Position numbers and translations under genes: made by a program. A DNA stretch of 64,000 nt, taken from the NCBI RefSeq assembly GCF_004745945.1, contig NZ_SRLE01000016.1:57130-121129 (forward strand), in the 5' to 3' direction. This DNA is from Mangrovimicrobium sediminis. GTDB taxonomy: Bacteria; Pseudomonadota; Gammaproteobacteria; Pseudomonadales; Halieaceae. Position 1 is the first letter of the stretch. The number at the start of each line of letters is the position of its first letter. The notes beneath the pieces were generated by a model. That model made no database searches and was not told the origin of the DNA. It saw only the letters and a program-made list of their open reading frames with translations. Positions 51,969 through 62,669 of the stretch are shown here, piece by piece.

Positions 51969-52876
51969 GCGGCCTGTGCCTCCAGCGGCGGGGTGCGCGC
52001 GAGAACCTCGAAGGCGTCGTGGCGCACGTGGTTGCGACTGATTTCCTCGCGCACCAGTTCCTCGCTGACCTGGCCGGAATCCAGGCACTCGCGCAGCAGG
52101 CCGAAGAAGAACTGCTCCTGGGCCGGGTCCGGGTGCGGGTGGTAGTGACCGAGCAGGCCGTACTCGCCGAACATCTTCGCCCGCAGGCGGTTGAGCGAGG
52201 CCAGCAACGGCTTGTCCTTGAACTTGTCCGCCGGGGTGTAATCCACCGGCAGGCCGGTCTTCCACGGCTGGGTGCGGCGCTTGGTGTTGTGCAGCAGTCG
52301 GGTGTCGGCGTCGAGGTGGTCGAAATCGTTCCAGCGCTCCTCGAGGTAGCCGATGTTGGCCGGGTCCTCGTAGGCCAGCACCATCCACTCCTTGTAGTCC
52401 TTCTCGAAGGCGAACAGCTCGCCGAACTGCGCCTCGGCATCCCAGTGGGACAGGCGCGCACAGTCCATGAGCATCACGCTGGTGGCGACCTGGTAGGCCT
52501 TGCCGTCCTTGCCGGAGCGGTGGCGACCCATGACCGCGGCGCCGCCCATGTCGCGGTCCAGCAGTTCACAGATGTCGCCGGCGGCGAACACGTCCGGGTC
52601 GGTGACCACGGCGCGGCCGCTGTAGTTCATGAGCTGCGGCGGGGTGAAGCGCAGCGGGGTGAAGGATTGCAGGTCGTCCATGCGCCACACACGGGTGGTG
52701 CCTCCGCGCAGGAATTCCTGGCCTTCGCGGGCGGCCAACCAGGGGTGGTCGCGGGTGTGGATGAAGCGGATATCGAAGCTGTCCGGGTCGCTGGCATTGC
52801 GGCGGAAGGAATGCGCCGCCACCAGTGCGCCCAACCACTGGCGCTCGTTGGTATGGATGAAGACGACCTTTTCCAT
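51965..52876 (-). CDS. GT8-like nucleotide-sugar transferase
   Basis: Predicted 303 residues from ATG 52876, with AGGAG eight bases ahead. The opening VVFIHTNERQWLGALVAAHSF is the strand-helix of GT8/GT-A-like transferases, and VVTDPDVFAAGDICELL carries a DxD motif for metal and sugar nucleotide. AEQFGELFAF-type acidic and aromatic segments and TRLLHNTKRRTQPWKTGLP follow. It should add a sugar to an unknown acceptor in the cytoplasm or at the inner membrane. It lies 22 bases after the sulfotransferase and overlaps the oxygenase gene by four. Confidence 0.8.
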   Translation of the reverse strand: MEKVVFIHTNERQWLGALVAAHSFRRNASDPDSFDIRFIHTRDHPWLAAREGQEFLRGGTTRVWRMDDLQSFTPLRFTPPQLMNYSGRAVVTDPDVFAAGDICELLDRDMGGAAVMGRHRSGKDGKAYQVATSVMLMDCARLSHWDAEAQFGELFAFEKDYKEWMVLAYEDPANIGYLEERWNDFDHLDADTRLLHNTKRRTQPWKTGLPVDYTPADKFKDKPLLASLNRLRAKMFGEYGLLGHYHPHPDPAQEQFFFGLLRECLDSGQVSEELVREEISRNHVRHDAFEVLARTPPLEAQAA

Positions 52877-52898
52877 CGTCACGACTCCTGGTCCATGG

Positions 52899-53822
52899 TC
52901 AGGACTCCTGCTGCTCCGCACGGGTATAGCCGAAGGCCGGCATGAGGCGCGAGTCTACCATCGCGGTCAGTTCGGCAACCTGATCGTCGTCAAAATAATC
53001 CATGTACCCACCCACCTTGGCCTTGCGCACCTTGTAGGTGTTGGGGTCGTTGACGTCCTTGGCCTGCACCCGGCTGCCGCTGCGCCAGAAGTAGTTCTCC
53101 TGCTCTTTCTTGCGCAGGTTCTCCACCGAGGCGAACTCGGCGGTGTCGCGCAGGTATTCCGGGTTCGGCTCCATGCCGAGGAAAGTGACGATGCGCGCCA
53201 TCTCGGTCTCCGGGCTGGCGCGCAGGTCCTCGTAGCGCACCACCAGCAGGTCTTTGATCTTCGGCAGCTCGCGCGCCCAGGCATTCATGAAGTCGATAAT
53301 GTGGCCCAGGCCCTGCCCCTCGTGCTTGACGAAGTCGTACACCGAGATGTCCGCGTCGTGCTCGGGGTAGTTGTTCATCGACTTCTTCTCCGGGCGCATG
53401 CGGTACTTCCACTGGTGGAACTGGGAGACCGCCACGTCGATCGGGTTGCGCACCAGCAGCACGGTTTTCTTGTCGTAGAAATCCGCCTTGGAATCGACAT
53501 TGCCGGTGTAGCGGCGCAGGTAGTTGTCGTGGGTGAAGAAAATGCGCGGGATATCGCTGTTGAGCTTCGTGTAGTTATCGAAGCCCATGAGGATGTTGTC
53601 CGGCAGCTTGTACACCAGCTGGTAGTAGCGCGAGATCATCACCCGCACCCAGGTGCGCCCGCTCTTGCCATAGGAGGCGAAGATGTACTGGCAGCGCTGG
53701 TACTTCCAGTACTCCTCGCGGCCGCGGCGCCAGCGCTCGAGCTGGTGGGCTTTCTCCTCGGGGAGGAATATGCAGATAAAACGCACCAACCACTTGGTCA
53801 GGCGCTTGATAATCATGTGCAT
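52899..53822 (-). CDS. Sulfotransferase-family protein
   Basis: Predicted 307 residues from ATG 53822, with GGGGA seven bases ahead. SYGKSGRTWVRVMISRYY is the PAPS 5'-phosphosulfate loop and VRNPIDVAVSQFHQWK the 3'-phosphate motif with its conserved Arg and Ser. A short N-terminal helix (RLTKWLVRFICIFLPE) may anchor it to the membrane, like Golgi-type carbohydrate sulfotransferases. It heads the operon with the GT8-like transferase and the 2OG oxygenase, so it probably sulfates the same glycan or lipid. Confidence 0.9.
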   Translation of the reverse strand: MHMIIKRLTKWLVRFICIFLPEEKAHQLERWRRGREEYWKYQRCQYIFASYGKSGRTWVRVMISRYYQLVYKLPDNILMGFDNYTKLNSDIPRIFFTHDNYLRRYTGNVDSKADFYDKKTVLLVRNPIDVAVSQFHQWKYRMRPEKKSMNNYPEHDADISVYDFVKHEGQGLGHIIDFMNAWARELPKIKDLLVVRYEDLRASPETEMARIVTFLGMEPNPEYLRDTAEFASVENLRKKEQENYFWRSGSRVQAKDVNDPNTYKVRKAKVGGYMDYFDDDQVAELTAMVDSRLMPAFGYTRAEQQES

Positions 53823-54066
53823 GGGCGTTCCCCAATCCGGGATTTCGTGGCAGCGGCGAACTGTAGCGGATGAGGGGTGCTTTCTCAATATCCCGGTATT
53901 TTTAACGGTTTAGACCTTCCCGGCGCGCCAGCGGCGCCCGCTTTCGCCTTCCGCCGCGGAAGCGACTAGATTTAATCGGGCGGGTGCGCGACACGACAGG
54001 GCAAGTTGGCCCGGGAGGGAGCGCCATCGGCGACCCGCAAGCGCCGCAACGGGAGTCGCCAGGACC

Positions 54067-55197
54067 ATGGATTTACACGGATCACGGCTGAGGCCGACAC
54101 TACGAGCTCGCGCACCCCAAGCTGGGGCGCGTGCCCTTGCGGTTCCGGCCTGCCTGCTGCTGGCCAGCGCCCTTACACTGCCGGCCCGCGCGCAGGACAC
54201 CGCCGACGCCGCCGAAGAACCCGCCAGGACCAGCCCCTGGATGTTCGCCCCGCTGGTCAGCAGCAACCCCAAGCTGGGCACCTCCGGCGGCGCACTGGGC
54301 GCCTACATCGCGGACCTGGGTCGCGATGCCCCGCCCTCCATGTTCGGCGTGATGGGCACCTACAGCACCACCGACTCTTTCGTCTACGGCGCTTTCGGGC
54401 GGGCCTTCCTCGGCGAGGACCAGCACCGCATCCAGATGTTCGCCGGCGGCGGCAAGGCCAACAACGACTACCAGGACTTCCTCGGCAGCGGCCTGCCGGT
54501 GCAGACCACCGACGACTTCAAGGGCTACTACGCCAGTTACCTGTACCGGGTGGCGCCGTCCTGGTTCCTCGGCGGCCAGGCCTTCATCAACAACTACGCC
54601 ATGCTCGGCGCCAACGACCTGGCCAACAGCATCATCGACATCCTCGACCTCGGCGGCTTCAACTCCAACGCCCTGGGCCTGCGCGCGGAGTACGATTCGC
54701 GCGACAACACCCAGTCCCCCGCCAGCGGCCGCCACCTGATTTTCTCGCAGCTGGCCTACCGCGAGGCGCTGGGCGGCAATGTCAGTTTCGACGTGTACAA
54801 CCTGAAGTGGCGCAACTACTTCGGCCACGGCGAGGGTTCGGTCTTCGCCCAGCAGTTCGAGGCGCGCTACACCCACGATGCCCCCAACAGCGGCTACTCC
54901 ACCCTGCGCTTTCGCGGCTATATCCCCGGCGAGCTGCGCGCCCCCAACGTGATCAGCTGGGAGGGCGAGGAGCGCTACTACCTGGCCGAACGCTGGCGCC
55001 TGGCCGCCTTCGCCGGCGTCGGCTGCCTGCACGACGACCTCAACGACTGCACCGACTCCGGCAACCTCTACGCCTCCGGCGGGGTCGGCGTGCATTTCGT
55101 GCTGCGACCGAAGGAGAAGATGGTCGTGCGCCTGGACTACGCCCGCGGCGAGGGCGGCAGCGAGGCGTTCTACATGAAGTTCGGGCAGGAATTCTGA
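54067..55197 (+). CDS. Outer-membrane surface-antigen-like beta barrel (Omp85 C-terminal type)
   Basis: Predicted 376 residues. An N-terminal Arg-rich segment precedes a signal peptide (LLLASALTLPARAQD); a start nearer this hydrophobic part is possible. The mature part is barrel only: SNPKLGTSGGALGAYI, then GLRAEYDSRDNTQSPASGRHL, which is typical of the bacterial surface antigen domain (BamA/TamA C-terminal). It ends YMKFGQEF with terminal Phe. No POTRA domains are present, so it is a stand-alone barrel of unknown role, not BamA. It stands alone. Confidence 0.85.
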   Translation: MDLHGSRLRPTLRARAPQAGARALAVPACLLLASALTLPARAQDTADAAEEPARTSPWMFAPLVSSNPKLGTSGGALGAYIADLGRDAPPSMFGVMGTYSTTDSFVYGAFGRAFLGEDQHRIQMFAGGGKANNDYQDFLGSGLPVQTTDDFKGYYASYLYRVAPSWFLGGQAFINNYAMLGANDLANSIIDILDLGGFNSNALGLRAEYDSRDNTQSPASGRHLIFSQLAYREALGGNVSFDVYNLKWRNYFGHGEGSVFAQQFEARYTHDAPNSGYSTLRFRGYIPGELRAPNVISWEGEERYYLAERWRLAAFAGVGCLHDDLNDCTDSGNLYASGGVGVHFVLRPKEKMVVRLDYARGEGGSEAFYMKFGQEF

Positions 55198-55402
55198 CCC
55201 CGCCACACAGCGAACTCACCCGCCCTGCAAGCCGCACGCACGCCCCGCGCAATGCGGTCCTATTACCACTTTAGGGGCACTGCTCAGGGGCACCCTTTTG
55301 TTGTTAGTATTAACGTTTGTCGGCACCCGCCCCGCGCCCCGACGCCGTCATTTCCACCGCCTGACAGGGGCGCCCGCAGTGCGCCAAAGGAGTTCCGGAC
55401 CA

Positions 55403-56545
55403 ATGCCCAACGACGTTGCTGTCGAGCACAGCGACTCCGTGACCCCACGCGTCAAACTCGCGATCCGCCGCGTCACCAAGGACTACGACGGTTTCAAGGC
55501 GGTCGACGACGTCAGCCTGGAAATCCGCCAGGGCGAGATCTTCGCCCTGCTCGGCGCCTCCGGCTGCGGCAAATCCACCCTGTTGCGTATGCTGGCGGGC
55601 TTCGAGACCCCCACCGAGGGCGAGATCTACCTCGACGGCACGCTGATCAACCGCATGCCGGCCCACGAGCGGCCGATCAACATGATGTTCCAGTCCTATG
55701 CGCTGTTCCCGCACATGAGCGTGGAGCAGAACATCGCCTTCGGCCTGAAATACGACCGCCTGGCCAAGCCCGCCATCCGCGACAAGGTGCAGGAAGTGCT
55801 GGGCCTGGTACGCATGACCGACTACGCCAAACGCAAGCCGCACCAGCTCTCCGGCGGGCAGCAGCAGCGCGTGGCGCTGGCGCGCAGCCTGGCCAAGGAG
55901 CCCAAACTGCTGCTGCTCGACGAGCCGATGGGCGCGCTGGACAAGAAACTGCGCACCCAGATGCAGCTGGAGATCGTCGACATCATCGAGGAGGTCGGCG
56001 TGACCTGCGTGATGGTCACCCACGACCAGGAGGAGGCCATGACCATGGCCTCGCGCGTGGGCATCATGGACGCCGGCGTGATCCGCCAGGTGGGCCCGCC
56101 CCACGAGGTCTACGAGCAGCCCAACTGCCGCATGACCGCCGAGTTCATCGGTTCGGTGAACATCTTCGAGGGCACCCTGGCGGTGGACGAGGCGGACCAC
56201 GTGGAAATCGCCTCCCCCGCCCTGGCCCTGCCCCTGCGCATCGGCCACGGTATCACCGGCAGCCTGGGCATGGCCCTGGCGGTGGCGGTGCGCCCGGAGA
56301 AGATCCGCGTCTCGCGCGAGGCGCCGGCACAGCCGCACAACGCGGCCCGGGGCAAGGTGGTGGACATCGCCTACCTCGGCAGCCACTCGATCCTGCACAT
56401 CGCCCTGCCCGGCGACAAGGTGGTCATCGCCTCGGTGGCCAACACCGACCGCAGCGTGGCCGGTGACGACGCCGAGCGCTTTACCTGGAACGACGAGGTA
56501 CACATCAGCTGGAGCGAGCACGCCGGCGTGGTGCTGACCTCGTGA
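55403..56545 (+). CDS. potG: Polyamine ABC transporter ATP-binding protein
   Basis: Predicted 380 residues from ATG 55403, with AGGAG 11 bases ahead; a longer frame upstream is not coding-like. Walker A GASGCGKST at 51-59, Q-loop in MMFQSYALFPHMSVEQNIAFGL, signature LSGGQ 149-153, Walker B LLLLDEP 169-175 and the H-loop in VTHDQEEAM are complete. A C-terminal TOBE domain (about 290-375) is present. The order G-H-I-F with overlapping genes identifies the polyamine (putrescine-type) importer. It powers uptake through PotHI. Confidence 0.95.
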   Translation: MPNDVAVEHSDSVTPRVKLAIRRVTKDYDGFKAVDDVSLEIRQGEIFALLGASGCGKSTLLRMLAGFETPTEGEIYLDGTLINRMPAHERPINMMFQSYALFPHMSVEQNIAFGLKYDRLAKPAIRDKVQEVLGLVRMTDYAKRKPHQLSGGQQQRVALARSLAKEPKLLLLDEPMGALDKKLRTQMQLEIVDIIEEVGVTCVMVTHDQEEAMTMASRVGIMDAGVIRQVGPPHEVYEQPNCRMTAEFIGSVNIFEGTLAVDEADHVEIASPALALPLRIGHGITGSLGMALAVAVRPEKIRVSREAPAQPHNAARGKVVDIAYLGSHSILHIALPGDKVVIASVANTDRSVAGDDAERFTWNDEVHISWSEHAGVVLTS

Positions 56546-57456
56546 GCGTTCTGTCCGCTCAGGCACTGATGGGCTGGGGCCGGCGGCTGGTCACGGCCAC
56601 CCCCTACCTGTGGCTGCTGCTGTTCTTCCTGGCGCCGTTCATCATCGTCATCAAGATCAGCTTCGCCGAGACCCTGATCGCGCAGCCGCCGTTCAGCGAC
56701 CTGGCCCAGTACGTCGACGACGTGCTGACCATCAACCTGAACCTGTTCAACTACATCGACCTGTACGAGTACGACCTGTACCTGACCGGCTACCTCAGCT
56801 CACTGAAGATCGCCGCGATCGCCACCGGCATCTGCCTGCTGGTCGGCTACCCGGTGGCCTACGCCATCTCGCGCCTGCCCGAGCACTCGCGCAACCTGGC
56901 GCTGATGCTGGTGATCCTGCCGTCGTGGACCTCGTTCCTGATCCGCATCTACGCCTGGATCGGCCTGCTCAAGGAGAACGGGCTGATCAACAACGCGCTG
57001 GTCGGCATCGGCATCATCGACGAGCCGCTGGTGCTGCTGCACACCCCTTTCGCGGTGTACCTGGGTATCGTCTACGCCTACCTGCCGTTCATGATCCTGC
57101 CCATCTACACCAACCTGGTGAAGCACGACCACCGCCTGCTGGAGGCGGCGGCGGACCTAGGCGCCTCGCCGGTGGGGGCATTCTTCAAGATCACCTTGCC
57201 GCTGTCCGTGGGCGGCATCATCGCCGGTTCGATGCTGGTCTTCATTCCCGCGGTGGGCGAGTTCGTGATCCCGGAACTGCTCGGTGGGCCGGACACCCTG
57301 ATGATCGGCAAGCTGCTGTGGAACGAGTTCTTCAACGCGCGCAACTGGCCCGGCGCCTCCGCCGTGGCGGTGGTCATGCTGGTGCTGCTGATCGTGCCGA
57401 TCACCATCTTCCAGCGCTACCAGGCGCGGGAAATGGAGGAGGCGCAACGTGGCTAG
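56542..57456 (+). CDS. potH: Polyamine ABC transporter permease
   Basis: Predicted 304 residues from a GTG at 56542 inside the potG stop codon (GTGA). It has six transmembrane helices, with a periplasmic loop of about 45 residues after the first, and the EAA cytoplasmic loop EAAADLGASPVGAFFKITLPLSVGGI that contacts PotG. The overlap with potG and potI shows coupled translation. With PotI it forms the translocation pore. Confidence 0.95.
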   Translation: MSVLSAQALMGWGRRLVTATPYLWLLLFFLAPFIIVIKISFAETLIAQPPFSDLAQYVDDVLTINLNLFNYIDLYEYDLYLTGYLSSLKIAAIATGICLLVGYPVAYAISRLPEHSRNLALMLVILPSWTSFLIRIYAWIGLLKENGLINNALVGIGIIDEPLVLLHTPFAVYLGIVYAYLPFMILPIYTNLVKHDHRLLEAAADLGASPVGAFFKITLPLSVGGIIAGSMLVFIPAVGEFVIPELLGGPDTLMIGKLLWNEFFNARNWPGASAVAVVMLVLLIVPITIFQRYQAREMEEAQRG

Positions 57457-58294
57457 CGCGAGCGGGCAGACCGGCTGGCTCGGCCGCCTGGCGCTGGCCG
57501 CCGGCTTCACCTTCCTCTATGCGCCGATCCTGGTGCTGATGATCTACTCGTTCAACGAGTCGCGCCTGGTGACGGTGTGGTCCGGCTTCTCCACCAAGTG
57601 GTACGGCGAGCTGCTGAACAACGAGCAGATGCTCGGCGCCGCCTGGACCAGCCTGCGCATCGCCGCCATGAGCGCCACCACCGCGCTGCTGCTGGGCACC
57701 CTGGCCTCGGTGGCCCTGGTGCGCTTTGGCCGCTTCCGCGGCAAGACCCTGTTTACCGGCATGATGACAGCGCCGCTGGTGATGCCCGAGGTGATCACCG
57801 GCCTGTCCCTGCTGCTGCTGTTCGTGACCCTGGCGCAGTCGGTGGGCTGGCCCGCCGAGCGCGGCATGACCACCATCTGGATCGCCCACACCACCTTCGG
57901 CATGGCCTACGTGGCGGTGGTGGTCTCGGCGCGCCTGCGCGAGTTCGACCGCTCGCTGGAAGAGGCGGCGATGGACCTGGGCGCCAACCGCCTGGGCGTC
58001 TTCTTCCGCGTCACCCTGCCGATCATCTCGCCAGCGCTGTTCTCCGGCTGGCTGCTGGCCTTTACGCTGTCCCTGGACGACCTGGTGATCGCCAGTTTCG
58101 TCGCCGGCCCCGGCTCCACCACCCTGCCGATGGTGGTGTTCTCCAGCGTGCGCCTGGGGGTCAGCCCGGAGGTGAACGCGCTGGCGACCATTCTCGTCGG
58201 CCTGGTGGCGACGGTCTCCCTGCTCGGCTGGTGGGTGATGCGCCGCCGCGAACTGCAGCGGCAGCTAGACATGCGCCGCGCCCAGGCCCAGTAA
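57449..58294 (+). CDS. potI: Polyamine ABC transporter permease
   Basis: Predicted 281 residues from a GTG at 57449, with GGAGG upstream, overlapping potH by eight bases. Six hydrophobic helices, and the EAA loop EEAAMDLGANRLGVFFRVTLPIISP. SFNESRLVTVWSGFSTKWYGELL after the first helix is a strong PotC/PotI marker. The gene lies 40 bases ahead of the binding-protein gene. Confidence 0.95.
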   Translation: MASASGQTGWLGRLALAAGFTFLYAPILVLMIYSFNESRLVTVWSGFSTKWYGELLNNEQMLGAAWTSLRIAAMSATTALLLGTLASVALVRFGRFRGKTLFTGMMTAPLVMPEVITGLSLLLLFVTLAQSVGWPAERGMTTIWIAHTTFGMAYVAVVVSARLREFDRSLEEAAMDLGANRLGVFFRVTLPIISPALFSGWLLAFTLSLDDLVIASFVAGPGSTTLPMVVFSSVRLGVSPEVNALATILVGLVATVSLLGWWVMRRRELQRQLDMRRAQAQ

Positions 58295-58334
58295 CCCTAT
58301 TCCTATCACTCCTCGACACTGCGGAGGAAACACC

Positions 58335-59432
58335 GTGAAAACCCTGGCAAAACTCGCAATGGCGGCGGCCGTCGCCCTGGTACCGGCACTGGCCGGCGCC
58401 CAGGACAAGACGCTCAACGTCTACAACTGGTCCGACTACATCGCCGAGGACACCCTGGCCAACTTCGAGGCCGCCACCGGCATCAAGGTCACCTACGACG
58501 TGTTCGACTCCAACGAGGTACTGGAGGCCAAGCTGCTCTCCGGCCGCACCGGCTACGACGTGGTGGTGCCCACCTCCACCTTCCTCGCCCGGCAGATCCA
58601 GGCCGGCGTGTTCCAGAAGCTGGACATGAGCAAACTGCCCAACCACGGCAACCTCGACCCCAACCTGCTGGCGAAGCTGTCCTCGCTGGACCCGGACAAC
58701 GCTTACGCGGTGCCCTACCTGTGGGGCACCACCGGCATCGGCATCAACGTGAAGAAGGTGAAGGAGCGCCTGGGCGAGGACTTCCCGCTGGATTCCTGGG
58801 ACATGGTGTTCAAGCCGGAGAACGCGGCCAAGCTGGCGGACTGCGGCATCACCATGCTCGACGCCTACGACGAGATCACCCCCACCGTGCTCAACTACCT
58901 GGGCGAGGACCCGAAATCGCTGGATACCGGGCTGATCCAGGGCAAGGTGGCGGACACGCTGAAGGCGATCCGTCCCTACGTGCGCTACTTCCACTCCTCC
59001 CAGTACATCAACGACCTGGCCAACGGCGACGTGTGCCTGTCCGTGGGCTGGTCCGGCGACATCTCCCAGGCCAAGACCCGCGCCGAGGAAGCTGGCAACG
59101 GCGTGGAGGTGATGTACATCATTCCGAAGGAGGGTGCCGGCCTGTGGACCGACATGCTGGCCATTCCCAAGGACGCCATGCACGTGGACAACGCCCACGC
59201 CTTCCTCAACTACCTGATGCAGCCCGAGGTGATGGCCGGCGTGACCAACTACGTGTGGTACCCGAACGCGGTGACCGCCTCCAAGCCGCTGGTCGACGCG
59301 GCCATCAGCGGCGACCCGTCGATCTATCCCCCGGAAGAAGTCGCCGCCAAGCTGTACACCTTCCCGGTGTACACGCCCAAGGCCGACCGCGCCGGCAGCC
59401 GCATGTGGACGGCGCTCAAGGCCGGGCGCTGA
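58335..59432 (+). CDS. potF: Polyamine-binding periplasmic protein
   Basis: Predicted 365 residues from a GTG at 58335 with GGAGGAAA ahead. The signal peptide ends ALAGAQ, and the mature protein begins KTLNVYNWSDYIAEDTLANFEAATGIKV, the PotD/PotF opening with the conserved NWSDYI ligand strand. DVVVPTSTFLARQIQAGVFQKLD and VPYLWGTTGIGIN are family blocks. It captures putrescine or spermidine and delivers it to PotHI. It is last in the operon, unlike E. coli where potF is first. Its stop codon lies in a 22-bp palindrome shared with the next gene. Confidence 0.93.
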   Translation: MKTLAKLAMAAAVALVPALAGAQDKTLNVYNWSDYIAEDTLANFEAATGIKVTYDVFDSNEVLEAKLLSGRTGYDVVVPTSTFLARQIQAGVFQKLDMSKLPNHGNLDPNLLAKLSSLDPDNAYAVPYLWGTTGIGINVKKVKERLGEDFPLDSWDMVFKPENAAKLADCGITMLDAYDEITPTVLNYLGEDPKSLDTGLIQGKVADTLKAIRPYVRYFHSSQYINDLANGDVCLSVGWSGDISQAKTRAEEAGNGVEVMYIIPKEGAGLWTDMLAIPKDAMHVDNAHAFLNYLMQPEVMAGVTNYVWYPNAVTASKPLVDAAISGDPSIYPPEEVAAKLYTFPVYTPKADRAGSRMWTALKAGR

Positions 59433-60722
<1,290 letters not shown>

Positions 60723-60822
60723 TCCCGCCACTTATGACAGCCATCGTCCGACAAATATGGCACAGAGTCCACCAAATAACCACAAATTTCTTACAGGATT
60801 GTAAAAATAGCCAATCTAATCA

Positions 60823-60861
60823 GTCAGTTAATCCACTGACATTATTGGCACTGCGGTTGCA
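60823..60861 (+). promoter_or_regulatory. Sigma-54 promoter of cydPABX, with adjoining inverted repeat
   Basis: TGGCACTGCGGTTGCA at 60846-60861 has the invariant -24 GG (60847-60848) and -12 GC (60859-60860) ten bases apart, and matches TGGCAC-N5-TTGCA. A 6-bp inverted repeat GTCAGT...ACTGAC (60823-60840) lies just upstream and may be an operator. A strong activator-binding site 80-150 bases upstream was not pinpointed. Transcription would run into cydP at 60922. Confidence 0.85.
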
Positions 60862-60921
60862 ATGCAGTTGCCAGGAGGACGCCGGGCGGCGTCCCGCACA
60901 ACCCGACGGGGGGCCCAGGCC

Positions 60922-61089
60922 ATGACCGGAAAACCCAGGACGCGCTACGCCCGCGAGATCACCGCAGTGCTTGTGTTCAAGCTGCTGGCGATCTTCGCCC
61001 TGCACTCGCTGTACTTCGGCGAGCGCGCGCCGCACGACCCCGGCGCCTGGCTGGCGCCCGCCCCGCAAGCGCAAGAGGACCTGCAATGA
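60922..61089 (+). CDS. cydP: Cytochrome bd oxidase small protein CydP
   Basis: Predicted 55 residues. One transmembrane helix (about 14-34, ITAVLVFKLLAIFALHSLYF) follows a basic start. The stop overlaps the cydA start (ATGA). Size, position ahead of cydA and the FKLLAIFALHSLYF helix match the small CydP proteins of proteobacterial cyd operons. An in-frame ATG at 60862 would be placed at the predicted transcription start and is rejected. Confidence 0.8.
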   Translation: MTGKPRTRYAREITAVLVFKLLAIFALHSLYFGERAPHDPGAWLAPAPQAQEDLQ

Positions 61090-62669
61090 TCGATTCCGCC
61101 GCGGTGGAGCTGTCGCGACTGCAATTCGCGCTCACCGCCATGTACCACTTCCTGTTCGTGCCGCTGACCCTCGGCCTGTCCTTCATGCTGGCGATCATGG
61201 AGTCGGTGTACGTGCTGACCAACAAGCCCGTGTACAAGGACATGGTGAAGTTCTGGGGCAAGTTGTTCGGCATCAACTTCGCCCTCGGCGTGACCACCGG
61301 CATCACCATGGAATTCCAGTTCGGCACCAACTGGAGCTACTACTCCCACTACGTGGGCGACATCTTCGGCGCACCGCTGGCCATCGAGGGCCTGATGGCC
61401 TTCTTCCTGGAGTCCACGCTGATCGGCCTGTTCTTCTTCGGCTGGGACCGCCTGAGCAAGGTGCAGCACCTGTCCGTCACCTGGCTGGTGGCGCTGGGCT
61501 CCAACCTCAGCGCCCTGTGGATCCTGATCGCCAACGCCTGGATGCAGAACCCGGTGGGCGCCGAGTTCAACTACACCACCATGCGCATGGAACTGGCCAG
61601 CTTCGGCGAGGTGATCTTCAACCCGGTGGCCCAGGTGAAGTTCGTGCACACCGTGGCCTCGGGCTATGTCACCGGCGCGATGTTCGTGCTCGGTATTTCC
61701 TCCTGGTATTTACTCAAGGGTCGCGACGTCGCCTTCGCCCGGCGCAGCTTCGCCATCGCCGCGAGCTTCGGCCTGGCCTCCATCCTCTCGGTGATCGTGC
61801 TCGGCGACGAGAGCGGCTACGAGGTGGGCGACGTGCAGAAGACCAAGCTGGCCGCCATCGAGGCGGAGTGGGAGACCCAGGAACCGCCCGCCGCCTTTAC
61901 CCTGTTCGGCTTCCCCGACGACGAGGCCGGGGAGACTCACTACGCGGTGAAAATCCCCTGGGCGCTGGGCCTGATCGCCACGCGCTCCCTGGACGAGCCG
62001 ATCATCGGCATCCGCGATTTGAAGGAGCAGCACCGCGAGCGCATCGTCAACGGCATGCAGGCCTACAGCCTGCTGCAGGCCCTGCGCGGCGGCGACACCT
62101 CGCTGGAAACCGTGGCGGCCTTTGAGGCTACGCGCGAAGACCTCGGCTACGGCCTGCTGCTGAAGAAGTACACCGACGCGGTGGTCGATGCCACCCCGGC
62201 GCAGATAGACGCGGCGATGGAGGACTCCATCCCCAGGGTGGCGCCGCTGTTCTGGACCTTCCGCCTGATGGTCGGGCTGGGCTTCACCATGCTGGCGATC
62301 TTCCTCGCCGCATTCATCCAGTCCACCCGCCACCGCAGCGACGCCAACCCCTGGGTACTGCGCGCGGCGTTCATCGGCATTCCCATGCCCTGGATCGCCG
62401 CCGAGGCCGGCTGGGTGGTCGCCGAGTACGGCCGCCAGCCCTGGTCCATCGCCGAGGTGCTGCCCACCCACCTGTCCGCCTCGTCGATCAGCGCGGCGGA
62501 GGTCGGCGGCAGCCTCACCGCCATCGTGCTGTTCTACTCGGCGCTGCTGGTGATCGAGTTGTTCCTGATGTTCCGCTACGCCCGCCTGGGACCGTCTTCC
62601 CTGGGCCTGGGCCGCTACCACTTCGAACGCGACGGCGCACCCGCCGCCGGGGAGACCCGCCATGCTTGA
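61086..62669 (+). CDS. cydA: Cytochrome bd ubiquinol oxidase subunit I
   Basis: Predicted 527 residues, near the E. coli length. His21 near the N-terminus corresponds to the heme d/b595 ligand region, His in VKFVHTVASGY and Met in GIPMPWIAAEAGW to heme b558 ligands, and GRQPW is the family signature. The Q-loop after GDESGYEVGDVQKTK is long, as in the E. coli-type (L) subfamily, and keeps KLAAIEAEWET. Nine hydrophobic helices. It oxidises ubiquinol and reduces oxygen without pumping protons; high oxygen affinity suits microoxic growth. It overlaps cydP by four and cydB by eight bases. Confidence 0.97.
   Translation: MIDSAAVELSRLQFALTAMYHFLFVPLTLGLSFMLAIMESVYVLTNKPVYKDMVKFWGKLFGINFALGVTTGITMEFQFGTNWSYYSHYVGDIFGAPLAIEGLMAFFLESTLIGLFFFGWDRLSKVQHLSVTWLVALGSNLSALWILIANAWMQNPVGAEFNYTTMRMELASFGEVIFNPVAQVKFVHTVASGYVTGAMFVLGISSWYLLKGRDVAFARRSFAIAASFGLASILSVIVLGDESGYEVGDVQKTKLAAIEAEWETQEPPAAFTLFGFPDDEAGETHYAVKIPWALGLIATRSLDEPIIGIRDLKEQHRERIVNGMQAYSLLQALRGGDTSLETVAAFEATREDLGYGLLLKKYTDAVVDATPAQIDAAMEDSIPRVAPLFWTFRLMVGLGFTMLAIFLAAFIQSTRHRSDANPWVLRAAFIGIPMPWIAAEAGWVVAEYGRQPWSIAEVLPTHLSASSISAAEVGGSLTAIVLFYSALLVIELFLMFRYARLGPSSLGLGRYHFERDGAPAAGETRHA

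Noticed and set aside
55298..55402. 35-residue N-terminal extension of PotG
   Set aside because: The Arg/Pro-rich text is unlike PotG proteins, and AGGAG precedes the ATG at 55403.
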